In this document: positions 1-8,425 of the stretch, in pieces
Position numbering within the stretch: the stretch's first letter is position 1
Layout: every line of letters starts with the position of its first letter
Assembly: GCA_009773355.1 (NCBI GenBank)
Contig: WRPG01000032.1
Location: 1-55,343, forward strand
Reading direction: 5' to 3'
DNA length: 55,343 nucleotides
Source: Limisphaerales bacterium
GTDB taxonomy: Bacteria; Verrucomicrobiota; Verrucomicrobiia; Limisphaerales; SXTU01
Position numbers and translations under genes: made by a program
Notes under the pieces: model-generated
What the model was told of the DNA's origin: nothing
The model's database searches: none
Seen by the model: the letters and a program-made list of their open reading frames with translations, nothing else

Positions 1-750
1 CCAGTGGTGGGCGACGTGACGCGACTGGACACCCTCCGCGCGCTGCCCGGGCCGTTCGACTGGGTGGTGAACACGGTCTCCTCCTCCAAGGGCGGCGCGG
101 AGGTCTATCGCTCGGTCTATGTGGAGGGGACGAAGAACCTTATCGCCTGGCTCGCGGATGGGCCGGTTCGGAAGTTCGTCCACACCAGCAGCACGAGCGT
201 TTACGGCCAGACGGACGGAAGCGAAGTCACCGAGGACAGCCCGGCAGAACCCAAGGCCGACACCGGCCGGCTCCTGGTGGAGACGGAGAACCTCCTGCGG
301 GCGGCGGCGCGTGAACGGAACTTTCCAGCCGTGGTGCTGCGCGTGGCGGGAATCTACGGGCCGGGGCGCGGACACCTCTTCCAGCAGTATCTCCGCGGCG
401 AGGCGCGCATCAGCGGCGACGGCACGCGCCTGCTGAACATGATTCACCGCGACGATGTCGTGGGCGCGGTCATCGCGGCGCTGGAACGCGGCGCGCCGGG
501 CCGGACTTACAACGTGGCGGACAACGAGCCGGTAACGCTGTTGAACTTCTTCCAATGGCTCGCGGGCCAGTTGAACCGGCCGCTGCCGCCGTTTGCCACC
601 GGGGAGGAAAACGCCGTCCGCAAGCGCGGCGTGACGAACAAACGCCTGTCCAACCGGCGGCTGCGGGAGGAATTGCGGTGCGAGCTGCGGCACCCGACTT
701 TTCGGGAGGGCTACCTGGCAGAGATGCGGAGGCTCGGGTTGAAGCATTGA
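1..750 (+). CDS. NAD-dependent epimerase/dehydratase (SDR family), 5'-truncated
   Basis: Extended short-chain dehydrogenase/epimerase-like protein whose N-terminus, including the usual GxxGxxG nucleotide loop, lies left of the window. Visible are the mid-domain strand WVVNTVSSSKGG, the TSSTSVYG strand that carries the catalytic Ser/Thr in this superfamily, the 'LRVAGIYGPGRG' segment and the downstream 'YNVADNEPVT' segment typical of nucleotide-sugar epimerases. At the place where YxxxK is expected the sequence reads ADTGRLLVETE, so the catalytic Tyr and Lys appear to be absent; atypical SDRs of the YeeZ type look like this. The frame is open from base 1. The exact substrate cannot be told. 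A lone gene followed on the same strand, 93 nt later, by the formylglycine-generating enzyme gene. Confidence 0.85.
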   Translation, partial: PVVGDVTRLDTLRALPGPFDWVVNTVSSSKGGAEVYRSVYVEGTKNLIAWLADGPVRKFVHTSSTSVYGQTDGSEVTEDSPAEPKADTGRLLVETENLLRAAARERNFPAVVLRVAGIYGPGRGHLFQQYLRGEARISGDGTRLLNMIHRDDVVGAVIAALERGAPGRTYNVADNEPVTLLNFFQWLAGQLNRPLPPFATGEENAVRKRGVTNKRLSNRRLREELRCELRHPTFREGYLAEMRRLGLKH

Positions 751-843
751 ACGAAGGATCCCCGCACCCCGGCCCAAAGGATTCCGTTGGCGTGGCGCGA
801 TTGAAACCGGCAGTCTTGCCCTCACGTCCAATCCGCACCGAAC

Positions 844-1989
844 ATGAGCAAAGCGCCTGAGCCGAATCCGCATCACGTCAGTCCGTGGAAGTTTGTCGCC
901 GCGCTCGTCGTGGTCGTCGGACTTGTCTGGTTCGTCTCGCCGATGCTCGAGAAGAAGGCGGGGAAGGATTACGCGCGGCGCAACGACGCGCCCAAGGGGT
1001 TGGGTCACACCCCGCCCCTGCCTAGGGAACAGCCGGTGGCCGCAGCCGCCGCGAATCCGGGCGACCACTCGTGGACGAACGGCATGAAATGGATTCCCGG
1101 CGGCACGTTCCAGATGGGCTCCGAGGAAGGCCAGCCGGACGAAAAGCCGGTTCACGAAGTCACCGTGGATGGCTTCTGGATGGACACCCACGAGGTCACC
1201 AACGAGGAGTTCGAGAAGTTCGTGAAGGCCACCGGCTACGTCACCATCGCCGAGCGCAAGCCCAAGCAGGAGGATTTTCCCGACGCCCCGCCGGAGGCCC
1301 TGGTGCCCGGCGCGATTGTCTTCACCCCGCCACCGGGCGACGTGCCGCTGCACGACCACATGGCCTGGTGGCGTTACGTGCCCGGCGCGAACTGGCGGCA
1401 CCCCGAAGGCCCCGACTCCACCCTCCAAGGCCGGGAGAAATACCCCGTCGTGCAGGTCGCGTGGTTCGACGCGATGGCCTACGCGAAATGGGCGGGCAAG
1501 CGGCTGCCGACGGAAGCCGAGTGGGAGTTCGCCGCGCGCGGCGGCAAGGCGAGGCTCACCTACATCTGGGGCAACGAGAAGACGCCCGACGGCCGGTGGA
1601 TGGCCAACATCTGGCAGGGCAAGTTTCCGAACGGCAACACGGTTCAGGACGGCCACAAGTCCCAGTCACCCGTGGGCAGCTACCCGCCCAACGACTACGG
1701 CCTCTTCGACATGGCCGGCAATGCCTGGGAATGGACGAGCGACTGGTATATGCCGGACTATTACGCCAAGAGTCCGAAACAGAATCCCCAAGGCCCGCAG
1801 GAAAGCTACGACCCCAACGAGCCGGGCGTCTGGAAGCGCATCACCCGCGGCGGCTCGTATCTCTGCACCGAGGCCTACTGCTGGGGCTATCGGCCCGCGA
1901 TGCGCATGAAGACCTCGCCCGACACGGGCCTGAACCACACCGGCTTCCGCTGCGTGCGGAACGGGCCGGCCCCGACGACTGTGAAGTGA
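844..1989 (+). CDS. Membrane-anchored formylglycine-generating enzyme (SUMF1/EgtB family)
   Basis: 381 residues. An uncleaved signal anchor lies near residues 16-32 (FVAALVVVVGLVWFVSP), followed by a Pro/Ala-rich linker to about residue 75 and then a complete FGE-sulfatase domain starting at 'MKWIPGGTFQMGS'. The 'LPTEAEWEFAARGG' and 'DMAGNAWEWTSDW' signatures are present. Near the end GGSYLC...YC places two cysteines at about residues 341 and 346, the spacing of the two active-site cysteines in true formylglycine-generating enzymes, and the chain ends in 'HTGFRCVR'. Family knowledge: such enzymes oxidise a sulfatase cysteine to formylglycine using O2 and copper. Because both cysteines are kept, I favour real FGE activity over a purely structural homologue; the anchor suggests it works at the membrane on exported sulfatases (inference). 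No sulfatase gene is in the window. Confidence 0.88.
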   Translation: MSKAPEPNPHHVSPWKFVAALVVVVGLVWFVSPMLEKKAGKDYARRNDAPKGLGHTPPLPREQPVAAAAANPGDHSWTNGMKWIPGGTFQMGSEEGQPDEKPVHEVTVDGFWMDTHEVTNEEFEKFVKATGYVTIAERKPKQEDFPDAPPEALVPGAIVFTPPPGDVPLHDHMAWWRYVPGANWRHPEGPDSTLQGREKYPVVQVAWFDAMAYAKWAGKRLPTEAEWEFAARGGKARLTYIWGNEKTPDGRWMANIWQGKFPNGNTVQDGHKSQSPVGSYPPNDYGLFDMAGNAWEWTSDWYMPDYYAKSPKQNPQGPQESYDPNEPGVWKRITRGGSYLCTEAYCWGYRPAMRMKTSPDTGLNHTGFRCVRNGPAPTTVK

Positions 1990-2041
1990 GGAGCGCGCGC
2001 CCAACCGGAAGGCGACGGACTCACCGCTCGCGCCGCCGGCT

Positions 2042-3460
2042 TCACACCCGCTTGGTCAGGCTCACGCCCAGCTTCAGCAGCTTCTGCGCGTCGGCCTCGG
2101 ACTTCGCCTCGGCGTAGATGCGGAGGATGGGTTCGGTGCCGGAACCGCGCAGCATGAGCCACGAGCCGTCCCCGGCGCAGAACTTCACGCCATCGTAGCT
2201 TTTCACGTCCTTGAGCGGAGACTTGAGGAGCTTCGCGGGCGGATTCGTCTTGCAGAACTCCATGAGCGCGGCGCGCTTCTCCAGCGGGAAGTGCGTGTCA
2301 ATGCGGCCATAGCGGTGCGGGCCGTAGTCCTTTTCCAGTTGGGCGAGCAGCTTGGTCAGCGGCTTGCGCTCGGTGGCGAGCATTTCGAGCAGCATCAGGC
2401 CGGCGAGAATGCCGTCGCGCTCCGGGACGTGGCCGGGGAAGCCGATGCCGCCGCTCTCCTCGAAGCCGAGCAGCACGCCGCCCTTGATGATCTCGCTCGC
2501 GATGTATTTGAAGCCCACGCCGGTCTCGACGAGCTCGAGGCCGAGCGCGGCACACATCTTGTCCACCATCGAGGTGGTGGTGAGCGCCTTCACGACGCGG
2601 CCTTTGCCGTGTTTGTTGACCGCGTAGTGGTGGAGCAGCAGGCAGATGAGCTGGTGCGTGGAAAGCGGATTTCCCCGGCCGTCCATGCCGCCGACGCGGT
2701 CGGCGTCGCCGTCGGTGACGAGGCAGAGGTCGTGCGGATGCTTCGCGAGGTAGGCCATGCTGCGGCCGTAGTTCTTCGCGATGGGCTCGGGGTTGATGCC
2801 GCCGAAGAACGGGTCGTGCGCGGCGTTGATGGTCGTCACCTTGCACGTCGTGCCGGCGAGCAGGCCCTCGAAGCAGCCCGCGCCGACGCCGAAGAGCGCC
2901 TCGTGCGCGAACTTCAGCTTGGACTTCGCGATGAGCGGGAAGTCCACGAGCCTCTTCAGCGCGGCGTAGTAGGGCGCGCGGATGTCCTTCACGAGGATTC
3001 GTCCGGCCTTCACGGCGTCGGCGAAGGGCGTGGCCTTGACCGGCTCCTTGTCCAGCATGGCCTCGACGGCGCTGCAAACTTCCGGCGGGGCGGAGCCGCC
3101 GAAGTGGGCCTTGAGCTTGAAGCCGTTGAACGAGGGCGGATTGTGGCTGGCCGTGAGCATCACGCCGCCGATGCCATTCTGCTTCTTCACCGTCCATGAG
3201 ATGGCCGGTGTGGGGGTGGGCGTGTTGGTCAGGGTGACGAGGAAGCCGTTGGCCGCGAGAATCTCCGCCGTGCGCTGCGCGAACTGGTCCGAGAGGAACC
3301 GCCGGTCATAGCCGACGACCGCCTTCTTCTCCGTGCCGGCGACGGGGTTGGCGTTCCAATAAGCCGCGGTGGCCTGCGCCACGCGGCTGACGTTCTCGAA
3401 GGTGAAGTCCTCCGCGATGACGGCGCGCCAGCCGTCGGTTCCGAATTTGATTTTGGCCAT
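2042..3460 (-). CDS. Phosphoglucomutase/phosphomannomutase family protein
   Basis: 472-residue alpha-D-phosphohexomutase, a cytoplasmic enzyme that interconverts hexose 1- and 6-phosphates. All four signature loops are visible: the phosphoserine loop TASHNP (Ser about residue 105), the Mg-binding loop DGDADR (about 250), the sugar-specificity loop FEESGG (about 332) and the phosphate-binding loop RGSGTEP (about 436). Start MAKIKFGTDGWRA is typical of the family. It lies 30 nt behind rpe on the same strand, so the two are probably co-transcribed. GlcNAc-6-P, glucose and mannose substrates cannot be separated from sequence by eye; length and the 'KFGTDGWRA' start resemble bacterial PGM/PMM members rather than GlmM. 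Confidence 0.92.
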   Translation of the reverse strand: MAKIKFGTDGWRAVIAEDFTFENVSRVAQATAAYWNANPVAGTEKKAVVGYDRRFLSDQFAQRTAEILAANGFLVTLTNTPTPTPAISWTVKKQNGIGGVMLTASHNPPSFNGFKLKAHFGGSAPPEVCSAVEAMLDKEPVKATPFADAVKAGRILVKDIRAPYYAALKRLVDFPLIAKSKLKFAHEALFGVGAGCFEGLLAGTTCKVTTINAAHDPFFGGINPEPIAKNYGRSMAYLAKHPHDLCLVTDGDADRVGGMDGRGNPLSTHQLICLLLHHYAVNKHGKGRVVKALTTTSMVDKMCAALGLELVETGVGFKYIASEIIKGGVLLGFEESGGIGFPGHVPERDGILAGLMLLEMLATERKPLTKLLAQLEKDYGPHRYGRIDTHFPLEKRAALMEFCKTNPPAKLLKSPLKDVKSYDGVKFCAGDGSWLMLRGSGTEPILRIYAEAKSEADAQKLLKLGVSLTKRV

Positions 3461-3490
3461 AAAGTGGGAGTTGAGGGCGGATGACGAGGC

Positions 3491-4210
3491 TCAAGCGGAC
3501 AGCGGCAATGTGGCGGAAGCCGGCTTCTCGCATTGCAAGTCCGCCAGTGCCGGGTCGTTCTTCTCGGCGATGGCGCGCATCTTCTTCACCGCCGCCTTGA
3601 GGCTGTGCTGGCCGAAGATGCCGGTGCCGCTGACGAAGACATTCGCGCCCGCGCGGGCGCACTCGCCCACGGTGTCGAAAGTGATGCCGCCGTCCACCTC
3701 GATGTGATAGTCGAGGCCCATCTCGCGCTTCCACGCGGCGGCCTGCTGAATCTTCGGCACACACTCGTGAATGAACGGCTGGCCGCCGAAGCCGGGAACC
3801 ACGGTCATCACCAGCAGCAGATCAATGTGGTCGAGGAATGGCCGCGCGTTCTCGATGGCCGTGGGCGGATTCACGGCGAGGCCGACCTTCTTGCCGAGTG
3901 ACTTGATTTTCCAAAGCAGCCCCTCGACCCGGTCACCCAGTTCGACGTGGACGATGATCTGGTCCGCCCCCGCCTTCACGAACGGCTCCAGCAAAATCTC
4001 CGGCTTCGAGCACATGAGATGCACGTCGAAGAACTTCTTGGTCATCGGGCGCAAGGTCTTCACCACCGCCGGGCCAAAGGAGATGTTCGGCACGAAGTGG
4101 CCGTCCATGATGTCGAGGTGCAGCCACTCGGCCCCGGACTGGTCAAAGCGCTGGGTGTCCGCCGCGAAGCGCCCGTAATCAGCCGCCAGCAGCGACGGTG
4201 CGATAATCAT
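3491..4210 (-). CDS. rpe: Ribulose-phosphate 3-epimerase
   Basis: 239-residue TIM-barrel enzyme interconverting ribulose 5-phosphate and xylulose 5-phosphate in the pentose phosphate pathway. Recognisable family segments run in order: IIAPSLLAADYGRF at the start, HLDIMDGHFVPNISFGP (metal ligands His and Asp), DVHLMCSKPE, the TVVPGFGGQ loop, and the phosphate-binding end EVDGGI...GANVFVSGTGIFG. It is the first gene of a probable two-gene operon with the phosphohexomutase. The last ~15 residues past the barrel look like a small non-conserved tail. A transketolase gene at 16,891 uses the same pathway. Confidence 0.95.
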   Translation of the reverse strand: MIIAPSLLAADYGRFAADTQRFDQSGAEWLHLDIMDGHFVPNISFGPAVVKTLRPMTKKFFDVHLMCSKPEILLEPFVKAGADQIIVHVELGDRVEGLLWKIKSLGKKVGLAVNPPTAIENARPFLDHIDLLLVMTVVPGFGGQPFIHECVPKIQQAAAWKREMGLDYHIEVDGGITFDTVGECARAGANVFVSGTGIFGQHSLKAAVKKMRAIAEKNDPALADLQCEKPASATLPLSA

Positions 4211-4302
4211 GCGGCGAGGCTAGCGGGCGGGCGGAGGAGGGTCAACCGGCGCGCGTGCGAGGTTGAAAAAGTTTCGCCGTGTCCGCACTGTCCGCACGAG
4301 TC

Positions 4303-5832
4303 ATGTCGCCCGTCGCCATCCTGTCCTGCATCGCGGCCTACTTTTGTTTCTTGCTGGCGATTGCCTGGTTCACCAGCCGGAACGCGACCAATGACTCCTA
4401 CTTCCTCGGAAACAAGGCGTCGCCATGGTATGCGGTGGCGTTCGGCATGATTGGCGATTCGCTCTCGGGGGTGACGTTCATCTCGGTGCCGGGGTCGGTG
4501 GGCAAGTCGGCGTTTTCCTATCTCCAAATCGTGTTCGGCTACGTGCTGGGCTACGCGGTCATCGCGTTCGTGCTGCTGCCGCTTTACTACCGGCTGAACC
4601 TCACTTCGATTTATAGCTATCTGCACGGGCGCTTCGGCTCGTGGTCGCAACGCACCGGCTCGGCCTACTTCATCCTGTCGCGGACGCTGGGCGCGGCGGC
4701 CCGGCTGTTTCTCGCGGCGAGCGTGATTCAGACGTTCGTGTTCGATCAGGCGGTCCTGTTTGATAGATGGCGCGTGCCCTTTTGGCTGTCGGTAGCGAGC
4801 ATCATCGGGCTGATGCTGGCCTACACCTACAAGGGCGGCATCAAGACGCTGGTGTGGACGGACACGTTCCAGTCCACGTTCCTGCTGCTGGGAGTGGTGT
4901 TGTCCATCTGGGCCATCGCACGGCAGCTCGGCCTCGACTGGGGCGGGCTGTTCAAGACCATCGGCGAAAGCCCAAACTCGCAGGTGCTCTTCTGGGACGC
5001 AAAGGAGGGGACCTATTTCTGGAAACAGTTCTTCGGCGGTGCGTTCATCGCCATCGTGATGACCGGCCTCGACCAGAACATGATGCAGAAAAACCTGAGC
5101 TGCCGGTCGCTGCGCGAGGCGCAAATCAACATGGTGAGCTTCAGCCTCGTGGTGGTGCTGGTGAACCTGCTGTTTCTGGCAATGGGCGCGCTGCTCTTCA
5201 CCTACGCCAGCGCCAAGGGCGTGGCGCTGCCGGCGCGCACCGACCACCTGTTCCCGATGCTGGCGCTGCAACACCTGGGCACATTCGCGGCGGTGGTGTT
5301 CGTGCTCGGGCTGACGGCGGCGACGTTTTCAAGCGCGGACTCGGTGCTGACGACGCTGACCACGAGCTTCCTGATAGACATTCTCGGCACCGAGCAGCGG
5401 AAGGATTTGGACGAGGCGCGCAAGACCACGCTGCGGCACCGGATCCATGTGGGGTTCGCCGTCGTGCTGCTGCTCACCATCATGGCGTTTCAGGCGGTCG
5501 GCACGCCGAGCGTCATCAGCGCGGTGCTCAAGCTGGCGAACTACACCTACGGCCCGTTGCTCGGCCTGTTCGTGTTCGGCCTGGTCTGCGCACGGCGCGT
5601 GCGGGACGGCTGGGTGCCGCTGGTCTGCGGGGTGCCGCCGATTGCGTGTTACCTGCTCGACACGAATTCGAAGCGCTGGTTCGACGGCTACAGCTTCGGC
5701 AACGAGCTGCTCATCTTGAACGGACTGCTGACGGTGGCGGGGCTGGTGCTCATCCGCCGGCCGGAGCTTTCCCCGCACGCGGGCGGCGGAGAGCGCCCGC
5801 CGGAAGCGCCCCGTCCGGCACCGAATCCTTGA
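4303..5832 (+). CDS. Sodium:solute symporter (SSS family)
   Basis: About 509 residues, nearly all hydrophobic, with roughly 13 predicted transmembrane helices. The N-terminal stretch 'FLLAIAWFTSRNATNDSYFLGNKASPWYAVAFGMIGDSLSGVTF' (shown here only as family context; key points are S/T-rich helix 2 and the 'GDSLSG' break) and the later 'FSSADSVLTTLTTSF' sodium-site-like segment are typical of LeuT-fold SSS transporters. I choose ATG 4303; an in-frame GTG at 4279 would add eight residues. It is divergent from rpe across about 90 nt. Substrate unknown; sugars, myo-inositol-like or organic acids are all possible in this family. Confidence 0.88.
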   Translation: MSPVAILSCIAAYFCFLLAIAWFTSRNATNDSYFLGNKASPWYAVAFGMIGDSLSGVTFISVPGSVGKSAFSYLQIVFGYVLGYAVIAFVLLPLYYRLNLTSIYSYLHGRFGSWSQRTGSAYFILSRTLGAAARLFLAASVIQTFVFDQAVLFDRWRVPFWLSVASIIGLMLAYTYKGGIKTLVWTDTFQSTFLLLGVVLSIWAIARQLGLDWGGLFKTIGESPNSQVLFWDAKEGTYFWKQFFGGAFIAIVMTGLDQNMMQKNLSCRSLREAQINMVSFSLVVVLVNLLFLAMGALLFTYASAKGVALPARTDHLFPMLALQHLGTFAAVVFVLGLTAATFSSADSVLTTLTTSFLIDILGTEQRKDLDEARKTTLRHRIHVGFAVVLLLTIMAFQAVGTPSVISAVLKLANYTYGPLLGLFVFGLVCARRVRDGWVPLVCGVPPIACYLLDTNSKRWFDGYSFGNELLILNGLLTVAGLVLIRRPELSPHAGGGERPPEAPRPAPNP

Positions 5833-5979
5833 GAAAACTGGCGGGGCGGGCGCGGGCCGACGCTCAGGGTTGCCCTGATGCCATTTTCAGTTTGAAAGCG
5901 GGACGAAGCAGGCGGACTATGCGCGGACGTTGACGGGAGCCGGCGGGTGGAATCGCCGATCCGTCACTTCAAAAGACCC

Positions 5980-7074
5980 ATGCCCAAAATTCTAATCGTT
6001 GACGACGACGCGCAGCTTCGCTCGACCATCCAGATGGTGCTCAAGCTGAAGGGCTACGAGGTGATTGACGCCGACAATGGTTCGACCGCCCTCAAGCTCG
6101 CGCGCGCCGCCCTGCCCGACCTCGTCATCAGCGACATCAACATGCCGCAGGCCGACGGTTACGCCGCGCTGGCCGAACTCCGCAAGGACCCGACCACCGC
6201 CGCCATCCCGCTCATCCTGATGACGGGCGAGTCCGACAGCGCCGGGATGCGCAAGGGCATGGAACTGGGCGCGGATGACTTCCTGTCCAAGCCCTTCGCG
6301 ATGAACGCGCTGCTCAAGGCCGTCGAGGCCCGCCTCAAAAAGCAGGACGTGGTCAAGCAGACCGCCGAGAAGAAGCTCGCCGAGCTGCGCGCCAACCTCA
6401 GCCTCATGCTCCCGCATGAGCTGAACACGCCGCTCGTCGGCATCCTCGGCTACGGCGAGATCATCAGCACCTGCGCGGACACGCTCCAGCCCGGCGAGCT
6501 GGCGGAGATGGGCAAGAACATCCTGGAATCCGGCCAGCGGCTGCAACGGCTCATCCAGAACTTCCTCATTTACTCGCAGCTCGAACTGCTCCGCGCGGAC
6601 GACAAGGAAATCTCCGCCATGCGCGCCAAGCGGATCGAGGACGTGAACGAGCCGTTGACCCTCGTCGCCCGCACGAAGGCGCAGGCGGCCAGCCGGTTGA
6701 ACGACCTGCGCGCAGACATCTGCCACGGCGGCGTCTGCTGCGCCGAGGATCTGTTGAGCAAGATCGTCGAGGAGATCCTCGGCAACGCGCTCAAGTTCTC
6801 CAAGCCCGGCACGCCCGTGAAGTTCAGCGTCGTGCCGGAGGGCAAGCTGCTCAAGATCGTCGTGGCCGACCAGGGCCGCGGGATGAAGCCCGAATACATC
6901 AACAGCATCGCGGCCTACGTGCAGTTCGACCGCCGCCAGCACGAGCAGCAGGGCAGCGGCCTGGGCCTGGTCATCGCCAAGCGGCTCATCGAGCTGCACG
7001 GCGGCACGCTGCTGCTGGAGAGCACGGAGAACGTCGGCACCACCGCCACCGTCCGGCTGCCCATGCCCGCCTGA
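5980..7074 (+). CDS. Receiver domain fused to histidine kinase (REC-HisKA-HATPase)
   Basis: About 364 residues, no membrane segment, so cytoplasmic. Residues 1-120 form a CheY-like receiver (acidic pair in ILIVDDD, phospho-acceptor Asp about 52 in ISDINMP, Lys in LSKPF). A dimerisation/phospho-acceptor segment follows with H-box LPHELNTPLVGI (His about 146). The C-terminal ATPase domain shows the N box (EEILGNALKFS), G1 (VADQGRGM) and G2 (GSGLGLVIAKRL). ATG 5980 is preferred because MPKILIVDDD is the natural receiver start; a GTG at 5947 is in frame. It is the first of three same-strand phosphorelay genes with gaps of 17 and 74 nt, so it probably serves the two downstream HPt proteins. Confidence 0.92.
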   Translation: MPKILIVDDDAQLRSTIQMVLKLKGYEVIDADNGSTALKLARAALPDLVISDINMPQADGYAALAELRKDPTTAAIPLILMTGESDSAGMRKGMELGADDFLSKPFAMNALLKAVEARLKKQDVVKQTAEKKLAELRANLSLMLPHELNTPLVGILGYGEIISTCADTLQPGELAEMGKNILESGQRLQRLIQNFLIYSQLELLRADDKEISAMRAKRIEDVNEPLTLVARTKAQAASRLNDLRADICHGGVCCAEDLLSKIVEEILGNALKFSKPGTPVKFSVVPEGKLLKIVVADQGRGMKPEYINSIAAYVQFDRRQHEQQGSGLGLVIAKRLIELHGGTLLLESTENVGTTATVRLPMPA

Positions 7075-7091
7075 CCCCAGCCGCACTCGCC

Positions 7092-8351
7092 ATGTCCGCG
7101 GGCAAAAAAATCCTCATTGTCGAAGACGACCCGATCATTGCGGACCTGTATCAGCGCAAGTTTGCCGCCGAGCAGTTCACCGTCGAGCTGGCCGGCGATG
7201 GCAGCACCGCGATGGAGTCGCTCAAGTCGCACCGGCCCGACGTGGTGCTGCTGGACCTCCAGCTTCCGCAGGTCAACGGCATCGAGGTGCTGAAGTTCAT
7301 CCGCGCCACGCCCGAGCTGCGGACGCTGCCCGTCATCGTCTTCACCAACGCCTACCTCGGCAACATGGTGCAGTCCGCGTGGAAGGCCGGTGCGAACAAG
7401 TGCCTCACCAAGGCCATCTGCACGCCGCGCCAGGTGGTGGACGTGGTGCGGCTCACGCTCGCGGAGGCGCAGTCCAAGGCGGACGCCAGCCCCGCCGAGA
7501 CGTCCGCGCCGCCCGTGCCGGAGCCGGCGGTGATGAGCGCCCCGGCCCTGACCGTGGCCGAGACGGAGCGCGACGCCGCGTTTCAAGGCGAGGTGCGCCG
7601 GCAGTTCATGCAGACCTCGCCGCAGATGCTGGTGGACGTGCGCCAGCGCCTGCAGGCCGTGGTGAAGAGCGAGGCTGACGCCGCGTATCTGCGCTGGATC
7701 GAGGAGCGCGCGCAGTTGCTGCGGGAAATGTATCGCACGCTGCATTCGCTCACCGGGAAGGCGGGCCTCGCCGGCTTCAAGCAGGTGGCCCAGCTCTCCA
7801 GCGCGCTCGAAGCCTTCCTTCGGGAACTGCACGAGGCCCCGCAGAACGCCAACTCCTCGTCGCTCCGCACCTTTGCCCACGCGATGGATTTCCTGTCGCG
7901 CCTGCTGGAGATCGAGGGCCAGGCCGAGCACGACCCCACTTCCACCCCGCTGGCGCTCATCGTGGATGACGAGGTCTTCTCGCGCCGCTCGATCATCTCG
8001 GGCCTGGAGAAGGCGGGCATCGCCTACGTGAGCCTGGACAACCCGCTGGAGGGCCTGGAGATGCTGCAACGCCAGCGCTTCGACCTCGTGTTCCTCGACA
8101 TTGACATGCCGGAGATGGACGGCTTCACGCTCTGCCAGAAGCTCCGCCAACTGCCCGACTACGCGCGCACGCCGGTCGTGTTTGTCACCGGGTTGAATGA
8201 CTTCCAGATGCGCGCCCGCTCGTCGCTGGCGGGCGGCAGCGACATCATCGCCAAGCCCTTCCTGCCGATTGAACTGGCGGTGAAGTCGCTCACCCACATG
8301 TATAAGGCCCGCCTCCTGCCGGCAGACCGGGCCGCCACCGGGTCCGCCTGA
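7092..8351 (+). CDS. Receiver-HPt-receiver phosphorelay protein, copy 1
   Basis: 419 residues. First receiver at residues 5-125 (Asp about 55 in LLDLQLP), an Ala/Pro-rich linker, an HPt-like four-helix segment about 165-275 with LHSLTGKAGLAG (His about 218 in the expected H-S-L-x-G context), then a second receiver about 285-410 (Asp about 336 in FLDIDMP, conserved Lys in IAKPF). No DNA-binding or enzymatic output domain is visible, so it looks like a phosphate shuttle or scaffold. It is a clear paralogue of the next gene, sharing domain order and phrases such as 'NGIEVLKFIR' and 'SAWKAGANKCLTKAICTP'. It follows the kinase gene by 17 nt. Confidence 0.88.
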   Translation: MSAGKKILIVEDDPIIADLYQRKFAAEQFTVELAGDGSTAMESLKSHRPDVVLLDLQLPQVNGIEVLKFIRATPELRTLPVIVFTNAYLGNMVQSAWKAGANKCLTKAICTPRQVVDVVRLTLAEAQSKADASPAETSAPPVPEPAVMSAPALTVAETERDAAFQGEVRRQFMQTSPQMLVDVRQRLQAVVKSEADAAYLRWIEERAQLLREMYRTLHSLTGKAGLAGFKQVAQLSSALEAFLRELHEAPQNANSSSLRTFAHAMDFLSRLLEIEGQAEHDPTSTPLALIVDDEVFSRRSIISGLEKAGIAYVSLDNPLEGLEMLQRQRFDLVFLDIDMPEMDGFTLCQKLRQLPDYARTPVVFVTGLNDFQMRARSSLAGGSDIIAKPFLPIELAVKSLTHMYKARLLPADRAATGSA

Positions 8352-8425
8352 ATCTCGTTCCCCAGTCTTGCCAACCTCGTCCCGCCAACGGAAACTAGCC
8401 CGCCATTGAAGAACCGGTTGCCCCG

